Shown: positions 1 to 6,610, numbered from the stretch's first letter. The stretch: DNA of 9,722 nt from an uncultured Eubacteriales bacterium (GCA_902775835.1 CACYNZ010000125.1:1-9722); one strand, 5' to 3'. Notes: generated by a model from the letters alone, not told the origin. Numbers and translations: made by a program.

Positions 1-1
1 G

Positions 2-412
2 CTGTCTGCCCTGATTATCGCTTTTCTGACCTATAAGAAGACGGCCCTTGATGTGCGGCGTCCCATTTCCCGGAAGGCTTTCCTGAAGCGGCTGCCTCTG
101 GCGGCGGGAGCGGTGGTGCTTTCCATTCTCCTCATGACAGGGGTCTATCTCCTGCGGCTGGATTTTGCCAAAAATCTCATCCTCCTCGGGGCCATCCAGC
201 TTTGCATGACCCTTGCGGCCAATGTGATTCTGGGAGCTTCCTGGATACAGCGGTACCGGGTCTATCCCCGGGGCCGGGAGCTTTCGGCGGTGGTGATTCT
301 CATGTACATCATTGCGGACCTTTTCATGCCCTCGGGCATCAAGTACGCCATCCTGGTCATGGGAACGGTGCTGGCCCTGATTTTCCCGAATCACTGGGAT
401 GAATGGAAGTAG
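2..412 (+). CDS. C-terminal part of a multi-pass membrane protein of unknown function (5' end outside window)
   Basis: The frame is open from base 2 to the TAG at 410-412, so the gene begins upstream of the window and only about 136 codons are visible. A GTG at 53 could be read as a start, but hydrophobic coding sequence (LSALIIAFLTY) continues in frame before it and no ribosome binding site precedes it, so it is probably internal. Four to five hydrophobic segments can be seen: the incomplete one at the edge, then around LAAGAVVLSILLMTGVYLL, NLILLGAIQLCMTLAANVIL, LSAVVILMYIIADLF and YAILVMGTVLALIF, joined by Arg/Lys-rich loops. The protein ends in a short polar tail, NHWDEWK. I do not recognise the family. 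The neighbouring CapA-type gene made me consider the PgsC/CapC membrane subunit of poly-gamma-glutamate synthase, but the motifs I would expect of it are absent. A terminator-like hairpin directly after the stop suggests this is the last gene of its operon. Confidence 0.7.
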   Translation: MSALIIAFLTYKKTALDVRRPISRKAFLKRLPLAAGAVVLSILLMTGVYLLRLDFAKNLILLGAIQLCMTLAANVILGASWIQRYRVYPRGRELSAVVILMYIIADLFMPSGIKYAILVMGTVLALIFPNHWDEWK

Positions 413-415
413 GAG

Positions 416-449
416 AACGGAGGAAGAGAGGGGCTCTTCCTTCGTTTCG
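416..449 (+). terminator. Candidate intrinsic terminator after the membrane-protein gene
   Basis: Bases 416-428 (AACGGAGGAAGAG) pair with 434-446 (CTCTTCCTTCGTT) over 13 base pairs, with one G-T wobble at 420/442 and a 5-base loop, AGGGG. The stem starts 3 bases after the upstream stop codon, a usual place for a terminator. The downstream T tract is weak (TTTCG, with some of the Ts inside the stem), so termination may be partial. That would fit a downstream gene only 27 bases beyond the hairpin with no promoter of its own in between. An attenuator or mRNA 3'-end stabiliser is the alternative. Confidence 0.6.
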
Positions 450-472
450 ACAGCCACGGAATCTGGGAGGTC

Positions 473-1582
473 ATGTCCAAGACCCGCGGGAAGATCCTCC
501 CCGGTGAGGAAATCCTTCTGGAGGATGTGCTCCCGGTACCGGACGAGGTGGAGGTCGTGCCGGAGGGCGAGACCGTCTACGCCGGTCCTGCGGACTATCA
601 TGAGGCGGACGGAACCGTGCTCATCACCCTGACCGCCACCGGTGACTTCACCATCGGCGGGGACAGCCGCAAGAAGGCGGACATCTTCAACGACGAGCTC
701 AAGCGCCAGGACGGGGATATCAACTTCACCATGCGGAACATGCGTGAAATCCTCATGTCCGATGACCTGACGCTGGTCAACTTTGAGGGCACGCTCACCG
801 ATTCCAAGTATGTGCCCAGCAACAAAAAGAACAACCAGTTTCTGTTCAGCGCGCCTCCGTCCTATGTCAGCATGCTGACCGACAACGGGATTGAGGCGGT
901 GGCGCTGGAAAACAACCATATCATGGACCACGGCGAACAGGCCTATGAGGACACCAAGCAGACGCTCCGGGACGCGGGGATTGTATATTCCAATTCCACG
1001 GAGGTCGGTGTCATCGAGATCAAGGGCGTCAAGATCGCCATGCTGACCTATCTGTGCATTGACCGGTATCAGCAGCTGTGGGACAAGGTGCCCGAGGACA
1101 TCAGGGCCGCCAAGGCAGAGTATCCCATCGTCATTGTCTCCTTTCACTGGGGCAATGAGAAGGATTACAAGCCCACCGAGAACCAGAAGCGCATGGGGCG
1201 CCTTGCGGTGGACAGCGGAGCTGATCTGGTGCTCGGACATCACAGTCATCGCATGAATCCCATTGAATGCTATAACGGCGTGTATATCTGCTATTCCCTG
1301 GGGAACTTCTGCTTTTCCGGCAATTCCAAGCCCAGCGACATGAACTCCTTTGTCTTTCAGACAAGGTTCCGCGTCGTGGAAGGCGAAGCAGGGGAAAGTG
1401 ATACCATCACCAATGAGGGTTTCCGGATCATTCCCATCCGGATCTCTTCCCGCAAGGACCGCAACGATTTCATTCCCACAGTGCTCACGGAGCACACTGC
1501 CGTGGACTCGGTGGTTTCCACCCTCAAGTCCAACGGCCGGGATCTGGACTATGCAGTGGAAGACTATCCGCTGGAATGGTAA
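473..1582 (+). CDS. CapA/YwtB-family metallophosphatase-fold protein (PGA_cap domain)
   Basis: The 369-residue product matches the CapA family, named for poly-gamma-glutamate capsule synthesis but widespread in bacteria without that capsule. The domain starts near residue 50 and shows the family's metal-site blocks in order: GDF (57-59), NFEG (103-106), ENNH with D152 (146-152, usually ANNH...D), FHWG (224-227), GHHSH (255-259) and YSLGNF (274-279). About 50 acidic residues precede the domain. Family members are usually exported or membrane-anchored, but I see no signal peptide, lipobox or TM segment here, so the protein as called would stay in the cytoplasm. The ATG at 473 is the first start after the upstream stop. 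Its GGAGG (466-470) is only 2 bases away, which is unusually close, so the true start is uncertain; GTGs at 527, 548 and 557 are in frame. The gene stops 12 bases before nfnA and very probably shares its transcript. No capB or capC is visible, so a capsule role is not supported. Confidence 0.85.
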   Translation: MSKTRGKILPGEEILLEDVLPVPDEVEVVPEGETVYAGPADYHEADGTVLITLTATGDFTIGGDSRKKADIFNDELKRQDGDINFTMRNMREILMSDDLTLVNFEGTLTDSKYVPSNKKNNQFLFSAPPSYVSMLTDNGIEAVALENNHIMDHGEQAYEDTKQTLRDAGIVYSNSTEVGVIEIKGVKIAMLTYLCIDRYQQLWDKVPEDIRAAKAEYPIVIVSFHWGNEKDYKPTENQKRMGRLAVDSGADLVLGHHSHRMNPIECYNGVYICYSLGNFCFSGNSKPSDMNSFVFQTRFRVVEGEAGESDTITNEGFRIIPIRISSRKDRNDFIPTVLTEHTAVDSVVSTLKSNGRDLDYAVEDYPLEW

Positions 1583-1594
1583 GGAGCTGAACAC

Positions 1595-2431
1595 ATGAAC
1601 CGTATTCTGAAGAAGGAAGTTCTCAATCCCACCGTGACGCGCATGGTGGTGGACGCCCCGCTGGTGGCCCGCAAGGCCGAGCCCGGACAGTTCATTATTC
1701 TCCGGGTGAGCGAAAACGGCGAGCGCATTCCGCTGACCGTGGCCGACTATGACCGGGAGAAGGGAACTATCACCATCATTTTCCAGGTGGTGGGTGCTAC
1801 CACGGAGAAGCTGAACCATCTGGGCGAGGGCGACATGATCCATGACTTTGTGGGTCCCCTCGGCCGGGCGACGCACACCGAGGGCCTCAGGCGCGTGGCC
1901 GTGGTGGGCGGCGGCGTGGGCTGCGCCATTGCCTATCCCGTGACCAAGAAACTGTTCGAGCAGGGCACGGAAGTCGATGCCATCACCGGATTCCGCAGCA
2001 AGGACCTGGTGATCCTGGAAAACGAGTTTGCCGCTCATTCCTCGCATGTGTTCCGCGTCAGCGATGACGGGTCCTGGGGTGACAAGGGCCTGGTGACCGA
2101 TGTGCTGCGCAGACAGCTGGAAAGCGGCGTCGTCTATGACGAGGTCATCACCATCGGGCCGCTGATCATGATGAAGTTTGTGGCCGCGCTTACCCGTGAG
2201 TTCGGCGTGAAGACCATCGCCAGCATGAACCCCATCATGATTGACGGCACCGGCATGTGCGGCGGCTGTCGCCTGAGCGTGGGCGGGAAGATGAAGTTCG
2301 CCTGTGTGGACGGTCCCGAATTCGATGCCCACGAGATTGATTTCGACGAAGCAATGGCGAGAAATGCCACATACAGGGACTTTGAGCGCAAGGCGCATGA
2401 AGAAGCCTGTCATCTGTTTGCGGAGGTGTAA
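1595..2431 (+). CDS. nfnA: NADH-dependent ferredoxin:NADP+ oxidoreductase, small subunit NfnA (sulfide/dihydroorotate dehydrogenase-like FAD/NAD-binding protein)
   Basis: NfnA is the NADH-binding subunit of NfnAB, a soluble complex that couples NADH and reduced ferredoxin oxidation to NADP+ reduction by flavin-based electron bifurcation. The 278 residues have the ferredoxin-reductase layout. An N-terminal FAD-binding barrel carries RIPLTVAD (44-51). A nucleotide-binding half carries VVGGGVGCA (103-111) and GPLIMM (188-193). A C-terminal [2Fe-2S] motif carries C222, C225 and C237, with D217 in MIDGTG; Cys plus one Asp ligation is known for characterised NfnA. Length matches the family. The start is well supported by AAGGAG (1581-1586), 8 bases before the ATG and directly abutting the capA stop, which suggests translational coupling. 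nfnB follows after 3 bases. PyrK of dihydroorotate dehydrogenase has a similar fold, but the full-length NfnB neighbour and absence of pyrD argue for NfnA. Databases often label such genes generically. Confidence 0.9.
   Translation: MNRILKKEVLNPTVTRMVVDAPLVARKAEPGQFIILRVSENGERIPLTVADYDREKGTITIIFQVVGATTEKLNHLGEGDMIHDFVGPLGRATHTEGLRRVAVVGGGVGCAIAYPVTKKLFEQGTEVDAITGFRSKDLVILENEFAAHSSHVFRVSDDGSWGDKGLVTDVLRRQLESGVVYDEVITIGPLIMMKFVAALTREFGVKTIASMNPIMIDGTGMCGGCRLSVGGKMKFACVDGPEFDAHEIDFDEAMARNATYRDFERKAHEEACHLFAEV
2422..2428 (+). promoter_or_regulatory. nfnB ribosome binding site inside the nfnA 3' end
   Basis: GGAGGTG lies 6 bases before the nfnB ATG at 2435 and overlaps the last nfnA codons (TAA at 2429-2431). 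Ribosomes finishing NfnA would sit on it. This fits translational coupling of two subunits needed in equal amounts, and it fixes the nfnB start at 2435 rather than the later in-frame ATGs. Confidence 0.75.
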
Positions 2432-2434
2432 GCT

Positions 2435-3823
2435 ATGCCCAACATGGCCATGAACAAGCATCCCATGCCTGCCCAGGACCCGGTGGAACGCAGCCGGAAC
2501 TTCAGGGAAGTCGCCCTGGGTTATGACCGTGAGACCGCCGTGGATGAAGCCCGGCGCTGTCTGAACTGCAAGAACAGCCCCTGCGTGCAGGGCTGTCCCG
2601 TGCACATCAATATTCCCGCTTTCCTGCATGAAGCCGCCCAGGAGCACTTTGAGGAAGCCTATGAGATCCTGCACGCTTCCTCCTCACTGCCGGCCGTCTG
2701 CGGCCGTGTCTGCCCTCAGGAAAGCCAGTGCGAGGGCAAGTGCGTGCGCGGCATCAAGGGCGAAAGCGTCGGCATCGGCCGTCTGGAGCGCTTTGTGGCG
2801 GACTGGCATATGGCCAACAGCCAGAAAAAGCCGGAAAAGCCCGCTTCCAACGGACATAAGGTGGCCGTGATCGGGTCCGGTCCTTCCGGACTTACCTGCG
2901 CGGGCGATCTGGCGCGCGACGGGTTTGAGGTCACCGTGTTTGAGGCCCTGCATCTGGCCGGCGGCGTGCTGGTCTACGGCATTCCCGAGTTCCGTCTGCC
3001 CAAGGAGATTGTGCGCCGGGAGATCGAGGGCCTGAAGGATATGGGCGTGAAGGTGGAGACCAATGTGGTCATCGGCCGCACCATCACCATTGATGAGCTC
3101 ATGGAAGAGGAAGGCTTCGAAGCCGTGTTCATCGGAAGCGGCGCCGGCCTGCCCCGGTTCATGGGCATTCCGGGCGAGAACCTGAAGGGCGTGTACTCCG
3201 CCAATGAGTTCCTTACCCGCATCAACCTTATGAAAGCCTATGAGCCCGGCAGCGATACGCCCATCCGTCCCGGCAGGAAAGTGGCCGTGGTGGGCGGCGG
3301 CAATGTGGCCATGGACGCCGCGCGCTGCGCGCGCCGGCTTGGCGCGGAGGTCACCGTGGTCTACCGGCGCACCGAGGCCGAGCTTCCCGCCCGGCGCGAG
3401 GAAGTCGAGCACGCCATGGAGGAAGGCATTGTCTTCCATTTCCTGACCAACCCGCTGTCCATCTCCGGGGATGACCAGGGCTGGGTGAAAACCATCCGCT
3501 GCCAGCGCATGGAGCTGGGTGAACCCGATGCCAGCGGCCGCCGCCGTCCGGTGCCCGTGGAAGGCAGTGAGGAAGACCTGGACATGGACTGCGTGATCAT
3601 GGCCCTGGGCACGAGCCCCAACCCGCTGATCAAGAGCACCACCGAAGGCCTGGATACCCAGAAATGGGGCGGCATCATCGTGCAGGAGGAGACCGGGGAG
3701 ACCAGCCGCAGGAACGTGTATGCCGGCGGTGACGCTGTCACAGGCGCCGCCACGGTGATCCTGGCCATGGGTGCCGGAAAGACGGCAGCCTCTGCCATCC
3801 GCGAACGTCTTCTGGGAAGCTGA
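2435..3823 (+). CDS. nfnB: NADH-dependent ferredoxin:NADP+ oxidoreductase, large subunit NfnB (GltA/glutamate synthase small-subunit-like)
   Basis: NfnB carries the bifurcating FAD, the NADP(H) site and the two [4Fe-4S] clusters that exchange electrons with ferredoxin. The 462 residues show two N-terminal Cys groups, C42/C45/C50/C54 and C89/C93/C99/C103. A first Rossmann motif follows, VAVIGSGPSG (143-152, FAD), then a second, VAVVGGGNVAMDA (283-295, NADPH). The closing FAD motif is YAGGDAVTGAATV (429-441). This is also the fold of the glutamate synthase small subunit, and automatic annotation may give that name or 'NADPH-dependent glutamate synthase'. The directly upstream NfnA and the absence of a large glutamate synthase subunit in the window favour NfnB. 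Length is typical. No clear terminator follows: only a 5-bp hairpin at 3823-3836 without a T tract, and the next promoter begins 7 bases after the stop. Confidence 0.9.
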   Translation: MPNMAMNKHPMPAQDPVERSRNFREVALGYDRETAVDEARRCLNCKNSPCVQGCPVHINIPAFLHEAAQEHFEEAYEILHASSSLPAVCGRVCPQESQCEGKCVRGIKGESVGIGRLERFVADWHMANSQKKPEKPASNGHKVAVIGSGPSGLTCAGDLARDGFEVTVFEALHLAGGVLVYGIPEFRLPKEIVRREIEGLKDMGVKVETNVVIGRTITIDELMEEEGFEAVFIGSGAGLPRFMGIPGENLKGVYSANEFLTRINLMKAYEPGSDTPIRPGRKVAVVGGGNVAMDAARCARRLGAEVTVVYRRTEAELPARREEVEHAMEEGIVFHFLTNPLSISGDDQGWVKTIRCQRMELGEPDASGRRRPVPVEGSEEDLDMDCVIMALGTSPNPLIKSTTEGLDTQKWGGIIVQEETGETSRRNVYAGGDAVTGAATVILAMGAGKTAASAIRERLLGS

Positions 3824-3830
3824 GGCAGCC

Positions 3831-3860
3831 TTGCCTGTACAGACCGGGGAATGCTATAAT
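3831..3860 (+). promoter_or_regulatory. Sigma-70/SigA-type promoter with extended -10 for the downstream operon
   Basis: A perfect -10 box, TATAAT (3855-3860), is preceded by TGC (3852-3854), making an extended -10. A -35 candidate, TTGCCT (3831-3836, four of six consensus bases), sits 18 bases upstream. The predicted transcription start is near 3866-3868, about 50 bases before the DUF624-family start codon. It lies in the only intergenic stretch of appreciable length after nfnB and is the clearest promoter in the window. Confidence 0.8.
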
Positions 3861-3869
3861 CAATCAGAA

Positions 3870-3892
3870 AGGGCGGCCTGGGACGGCGCCCT
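3870..3892 (+). promoter_or_regulatory. GC-rich hairpin at the predicted mRNA 5' end
   Basis: AGGGC (3870-3874) and GCC (3876-3878) pair with GGC (3885-3887) and GCCCT (3888-3892). This gives an 8-bp stem with one bulged G at 3875 and a 6-base loop. It begins within a few bases of the predicted transcription start and is followed by an A-rich spacer, not a T tract, so it is not a terminator. Hairpins this close to an mRNA 5' end can protect the transcript from 5'-end-dependent decay; that role here is inferred. Confidence 0.5.
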
Positions 3893-3902
3893 GAAGAAAA
3901 CT

Positions 3903-3907
3903 GGAGG
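3903..3907 (+). promoter_or_regulatory. Ribosome binding site that decides the DUF624-protein start (GTG 3917)
   Basis: GGAGG at 3903-3907 directly abuts an ATG at 3908, leaving zero spacing. The in-frame GTG at 3917 is 9 bases away, a workable distance. The protein read from 3917 begins M-F-N-K-F, as I would expect for YesL/DUF624 proteins. The GTG is therefore preferred. Confidence 0.6.
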
Positions 3908-3916
3908 ATGCTGACC

Positions 3917-4960
3917 GTGTTCAACAAATTCATGAATAACTTCTACTTCGGCAAGAGCGGAAAAGCGGATTTCACGGAGGATGACCTGCCGACCAATCGA
4001 TGGCAGCTGTTTATGGATACCCTGAAAGTCCGTATGTCCGCCCTGGTGCGCCTGAACCTGATGTATGTCATCGTCTGGATTCCCACCCTGTTCCTTCTGG
4101 GCATGGGCGCCATGAATGTCATACAGATCAGCTATCAGATGGATATGGGCGACGGCAAGTCCGTCTATTCCATGCAGGCCGAGGTGCAGGCTGAAGATGA
4201 AGCCACGGCGAACAGTGAAGAGGCACAGTACTATGCGAACCTGGAAGTGCTCAGCGCGGAGCAGGCCAGGGACCGCATGCTCAGCGTGCTCTTTTCCACC
4301 CTGCTTTTCCTGATTCCCTGCGTGGCCATCACAGGCCCGTGCACGGCCGGCGTGTCCTATGTGTGCCGGAACTGGTCCAGAGACGAGCACGCCTTTATCT
4401 GGTCTGACTTCAAGGATGCGGTGAAGGAGAACTGGAAGCAGTCCCTGCCCGTTTCCCTGATCACCGGCATTCTTCCCTTTGTGGTCTACATGTGCTGGAC
4501 ATTCTACGGCGGCATGGCCGCCAATTCCGCGGTCATGGTGATTCCGCAGGTGCTGGTGCTCATGATCGGACTTGTCTGGGCCATCTCCGTCACCTACATG
4601 CATCCCATGATCGTGTCCTACAAGCTCAAGTTCCGCGATGTGCTCCGCAACAGCATTCTTCTGGCCATTGCGCGCCTGCCCATGAGCGTCGGCATCCGCC
4701 TTCTGCACATGGTCCCGCTGCTGATCACCCTGGCCATCGCGTTCTTCTGGAACTACTCCTATGGTCTGCTGTTTGCTCTGGTCTATTACCTGCTCATCGG
4801 TTTCTCCCTGAGCCGCTTTGTCACCGCCAGCTTCACCAACGGCGTGTTCGACCGCTTCATCAACAGCCATATCGAAGGCGCGAAAGTGAACCGCGGCCTG
4901 CGTGTGGTGGATGATGACGATGATGATGAGGACGACGAGGACGCGGCGGAGGAGTCCTGA
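3917..4960 (+). CDS. YesL/DUF624-family multi-pass membrane protein with acidic C-terminal tail
   Basis: This is an integral membrane protein of the YesL/DUF624 type, a family common in Firmicutes, often near carbohydrate transport genes, with no firmly established biochemical role. Numbered from GTG 3917 (347 residues), about six TM segments lie near 48-67, 122-142, 178-197, 204-228, 257-277 and 278-300. The family-like block GPCTAG (140-145), followed by WSDFKDAVKENW (162-173), supports the call. It is longer than the roughly 200-residue YesL proteins. The extra length includes a Glu/Ala/Gln-rich hydrophilic loop of about 50 residues (68-120) and a tail of 11 consecutive Asp/Glu residues near the end. 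An ATG at 3908 would add three residues but lies against the GGAGG. It is the first gene after the promoter at 3831-3860, and the methyltransferase starts 2 bases after its stop. Whether it is a transporter accessory protein or something else cannot be told. Confidence 0.8.
   Translation: MFNKFMNNFYFGKSGKADFTEDDLPTNRWQLFMDTLKVRMSALVRLNLMYVIVWIPTLFLLGMGAMNVIQISYQMDMGDGKSVYSMQAEVQAEDEATANSEEAQYYANLEVLSAEQARDRMLSVLFSTLLFLIPCVAITGPCTAGVSYVCRNWSRDEHAFIWSDFKDAVKENWKQSLPVSLITGILPFVVYMCWTFYGGMAANSAVMVIPQVLVLMIGLVWAISVTYMHPMIVSYKLKFRDVLRNSILLAIARLPMSVGIRLLHMVPLLITLAIAFFWNYSYGLLFALVYYLLIGFSLSRFVTASFTNGVFDRFINSHIEGAKVNRGLRVVDDDDDDEDDEDAAEES
4910..4942 (+). repeat. Run of 11 acidic codons (GAT/GAC/GAG) at the 3' end of the DUF624-family gene
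   Basis: Eleven consecutive codons encode Asp or Glu, giving a low-complexity GAT/GAC/GAG tract. It is followed by Ala-Ala-Glu-Glu-Ser and the stop. The GGAGGAG used as ribosome binding site by the methyltransferase (4948-4954) falls in those final codons. Such a tract can change length by slippage. Confidence 0.8.
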
Positions 4961-4962
4961 GC

Positions 4963-5712
4963 ATGTATACAGGCTTTGCGGAAGTCTATGATGAACTTAT
5001 GGCCGATGTGGATTATGAGACCTGGGCGGATTTCTACGTCCGGCTCATGAACCATTACGGCATACAGGAAGGAAAAGTGTGTGAGTGCGCCTGCGGAACA
5101 GGTGCGCTCACCATTCCTTTATACAGGAGAGGCTTTCAGATGACCGGCGTGGACCTGTCGCAGGACATGCTCTGGATCGCCGCCCAGAAGGCGCGCAGCA
5201 GCGGGATCGGGATTCCCTTTGTGCGCCAGGACATGCGTCAGCTGCGTCTGCACCGGCCCATGGATGCCGTGCTGGCCACCTGCGACGGCGTGAACTATCT
5301 CCTGGACGACCGGGACCTGACGGCCTTTTTCCAGGCCGCCTGGCAGGCCCTGAGGCCCGGCGGCGGACTTTTCTTTGATATTTCCACCCCCTATAAGCTG
5401 GAAAATATGCTGGGGGACCGGATCATCTGCGAGGATATGGAGCATATCACGTATCTGTGGCAGAACCGGTATCACCCGAAGACAGCCACCGTGGACATGC
5501 ACCTGTGCTTCTTTGTGCGCGAGGAAGACGGAAGATACCGCCGGATTGACGAGGAACAGAAGCAGAAGGCGCATACCATGGAACACCTGTGCTTCCTGCT
5601 GCAGGAGTGCGGGTTTGTCAATATCGCCGTATTCGGAAACGGCACGCTGCGCGAGCCGGGCGAAAAGGAAGAGCGCTGGCATTTTGCAGCCCGAAAGAGA
5701 GAGGATGAATGA
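4963..5712 (+). CDS. Class I SAM-dependent methyltransferase, substrate unknown
   Basis: The 249-residue protein has the usual Rossmann-fold methyltransferase order. Motif I is CECACGTG (40-47), binding SAM. An acidic residue after strand 2, D64 in GVDLS, would hold the ribose. D90 in RQDM would contact the adenine side, and RPGGGLFFDI (131-140) is the post-core strand. The opening YTGFAEVYDELM and overall length match small-molecule or generic methyltransferases of Clostridia and Bacilli rather than rRNA or DNA enzymes, but the substrate cannot be read from the sequence. The ATG at 4963 has GGAGGAG (4948-4954) 8 bases upstream, inside the preceding gene's last codons, and lies 2 bases after that gene's stop. 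Its own stop precedes hslO by one base. Co-transcription with its neighbours is likely, but no shared pathway is evident. Confidence 0.88.
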   Translation: MYTGFAEVYDELMADVDYETWADFYVRLMNHYGIQEGKVCECACGTGALTIPLYRRGFQMTGVDLSQDMLWIAAQKARSSGIGIPFVRQDMRQLRLHRPMDAVLATCDGVNYLLDDRDLTAFFQAAWQALRPGGGLFFDISTPYKLENMLGDRIICEDMEHITYLWQNRYHPKTATVDMHLCFFVREEDGRYRRIDEEQKQKAHTMEHLCFLLQECGFVNIAVFGNGTLREPGEKEERWHFAARKREDE

Positions 5713-5713
5713 C

Positions 5714-6610
5714 ATGCTGGATATCCGGACAGGGGATGAAGCCCTGCGGATGGACCTGATGAACGGGGAGGCCCGGGTGATCCTGATGGAGACCACCGAG
5801 CTGGTGCAGACCTGTTCCGACCTTCATAATGCGACGCCGGTGGCCACCGCCGCCATGGGCCGCCTGATGACCGGCACGCTGATGCTGGGCCTGATGATGA
5901 AAGGCGCCGGCGAATCCGTGACCGTGACCGTCAAGGGTGACGGCCCCATCGGTACCATGGTGGCTGTGGCAGACCACGGCGATGTGCGCGCCTGCTGCGA
6001 TCAGCCCGGCGTGGATCTTCCGCTCCGCAGGGACGGCAAGCTGGATGTGGGCGGTGCTGTGGGCCATCACGGACGCATGAGCGTGGTCAAGGACCTGGGC
6101 ATGCGTGAACCGTATATCGGTCAGGTGGAGCTCGTCAGCGGCGAGCTCGGCATCGACTTTGCCCAGTACTTCACCGTGTCCGAGCAGCAGCCGTCCCTGG
6201 TGGCGCTGGGCGTCCTGACCAACGGCGCGAATGTGCTCAAGGCCGGCGGGCTTCTGATCCAGCCCCTGCCGGGATGCTCGGAGGAAACACTGGAACAGCT
6301 GGAACTGCGCTCGCCCATGTTTGCCGAGATCAGCCGGGAGCTGGCGGCCGCGCCGAAGGAGGAACTGGCGGACGGCTGGTTCCGCGGCCTGAACCCCAGG
6401 CTTCTGGAGCGTGAGCCGGTGCGCTACCGCTGCACCTGTTCCCGGGACCGCATGGAAAAAGCGCTGCTGGCCATCGGGAAAAAGGACCTGCAGTCGCTCA
6501 TCGATGACGGCAAAGGCGCGGAACTCGGCTGCCATTTCTGCCGGAAAACCTATTTCTTCACCAACGCTCAGCTGGAAAATCTTCTCAGAACCGGACATGC
6601 GGAGGGATAA
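5714..6610 (+). CDS. hslO: Redox-regulated holdase chaperone Hsp33
   Basis: Hsp33 is a cytoplasmic chaperone kept inactive by a zinc bound to four reduced cysteines. On oxidation it releases zinc, forms disulfides, partly unfolds and binds aggregating proteins. From ATG 5714 the product is 298 residues, close to the usual 290-296. The C-terminal zinc site is complete: C240 and C242 (CTC) and C273 and C276 (CHFC), 30 residues apart. The N-terminal core holds family-like blocks such as HNATPVATAAMGR (38-50) and VGHHGRMSVVKDLG (116-129). The frame is open far upstream, over the methyltransferase, but that part is a shadow. An ATG at 5705 abuts the GAGAGG (5699-5704), whereas ATG 5714 is 9 bases away and is preferred. 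It starts one base after the methyltransferase stop, so the two are probably coupled. The only other extra-core Cys are ordinary buried candidates. Confidence 0.95.
   Translation: MLDIRTGDEALRMDLMNGEARVILMETTELVQTCSDLHNATPVATAAMGRLMTGTLMLGLMMKGAGESVTVTVKGDGPIGTMVAVADHGDVRACCDQPGVDLPLRRDGKLDVGGAVGHHGRMSVVKDLGMREPYIGQVELVSGELGIDFAQYFTVSEQQPSLVALGVLTNGANVLKAGGLLIQPLPGCSEETLEQLELRSPMFAEISRELAAAPKEELADGWFRGLNPRLLEREPVRYRCTCSRDRMEKALLAIGKKDLQSLIDDGKGAELGCHFCRKTYFFTNAQLENLLRTGHAEG

Noticed and set aside
2..412. PgsC/CapC poly-gamma-glutamate synthase membrane subunit beside the CapA-type gene
   Set aside because: The visible sequence lacks the motifs I would expect of PgsC/CapC, and no capB is seen. 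The similarity is limited to having several TM segments.
3300..3345. GCGC-rich stretch in nfnB as a possible regulatory palindrome
   Set aside because: It encodes the Ala/Arg-rich helix after the NADPH-binding glycine motif, which accounts for the composition.
3823..3836. Small hairpin AGGCA/TGCCT after nfnB as a terminator
   Set aside because: Only 5 bp, 4-base loop, no T tract, and it overlaps the -35 box of the next promoter.
5375..5713. N-terminal extension of Hsp33 by about 113 codons in the same open frame
   Set aside because: It overlaps the methyltransferase in another frame and has an Arg/Trp/Ser-rich shadow composition. From ATG 5714 the protein has the normal Hsp33 length.
6128..6148. 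Perfect 7-bp inverted repeat GAGCTCG/CGAGCTC with a 7-base loop inside hslO
   Set aside because: It lies in the coding region over VELVSGEL and arises from repeated GAG-CTC codon combinations. There is no T tract and no partner site.
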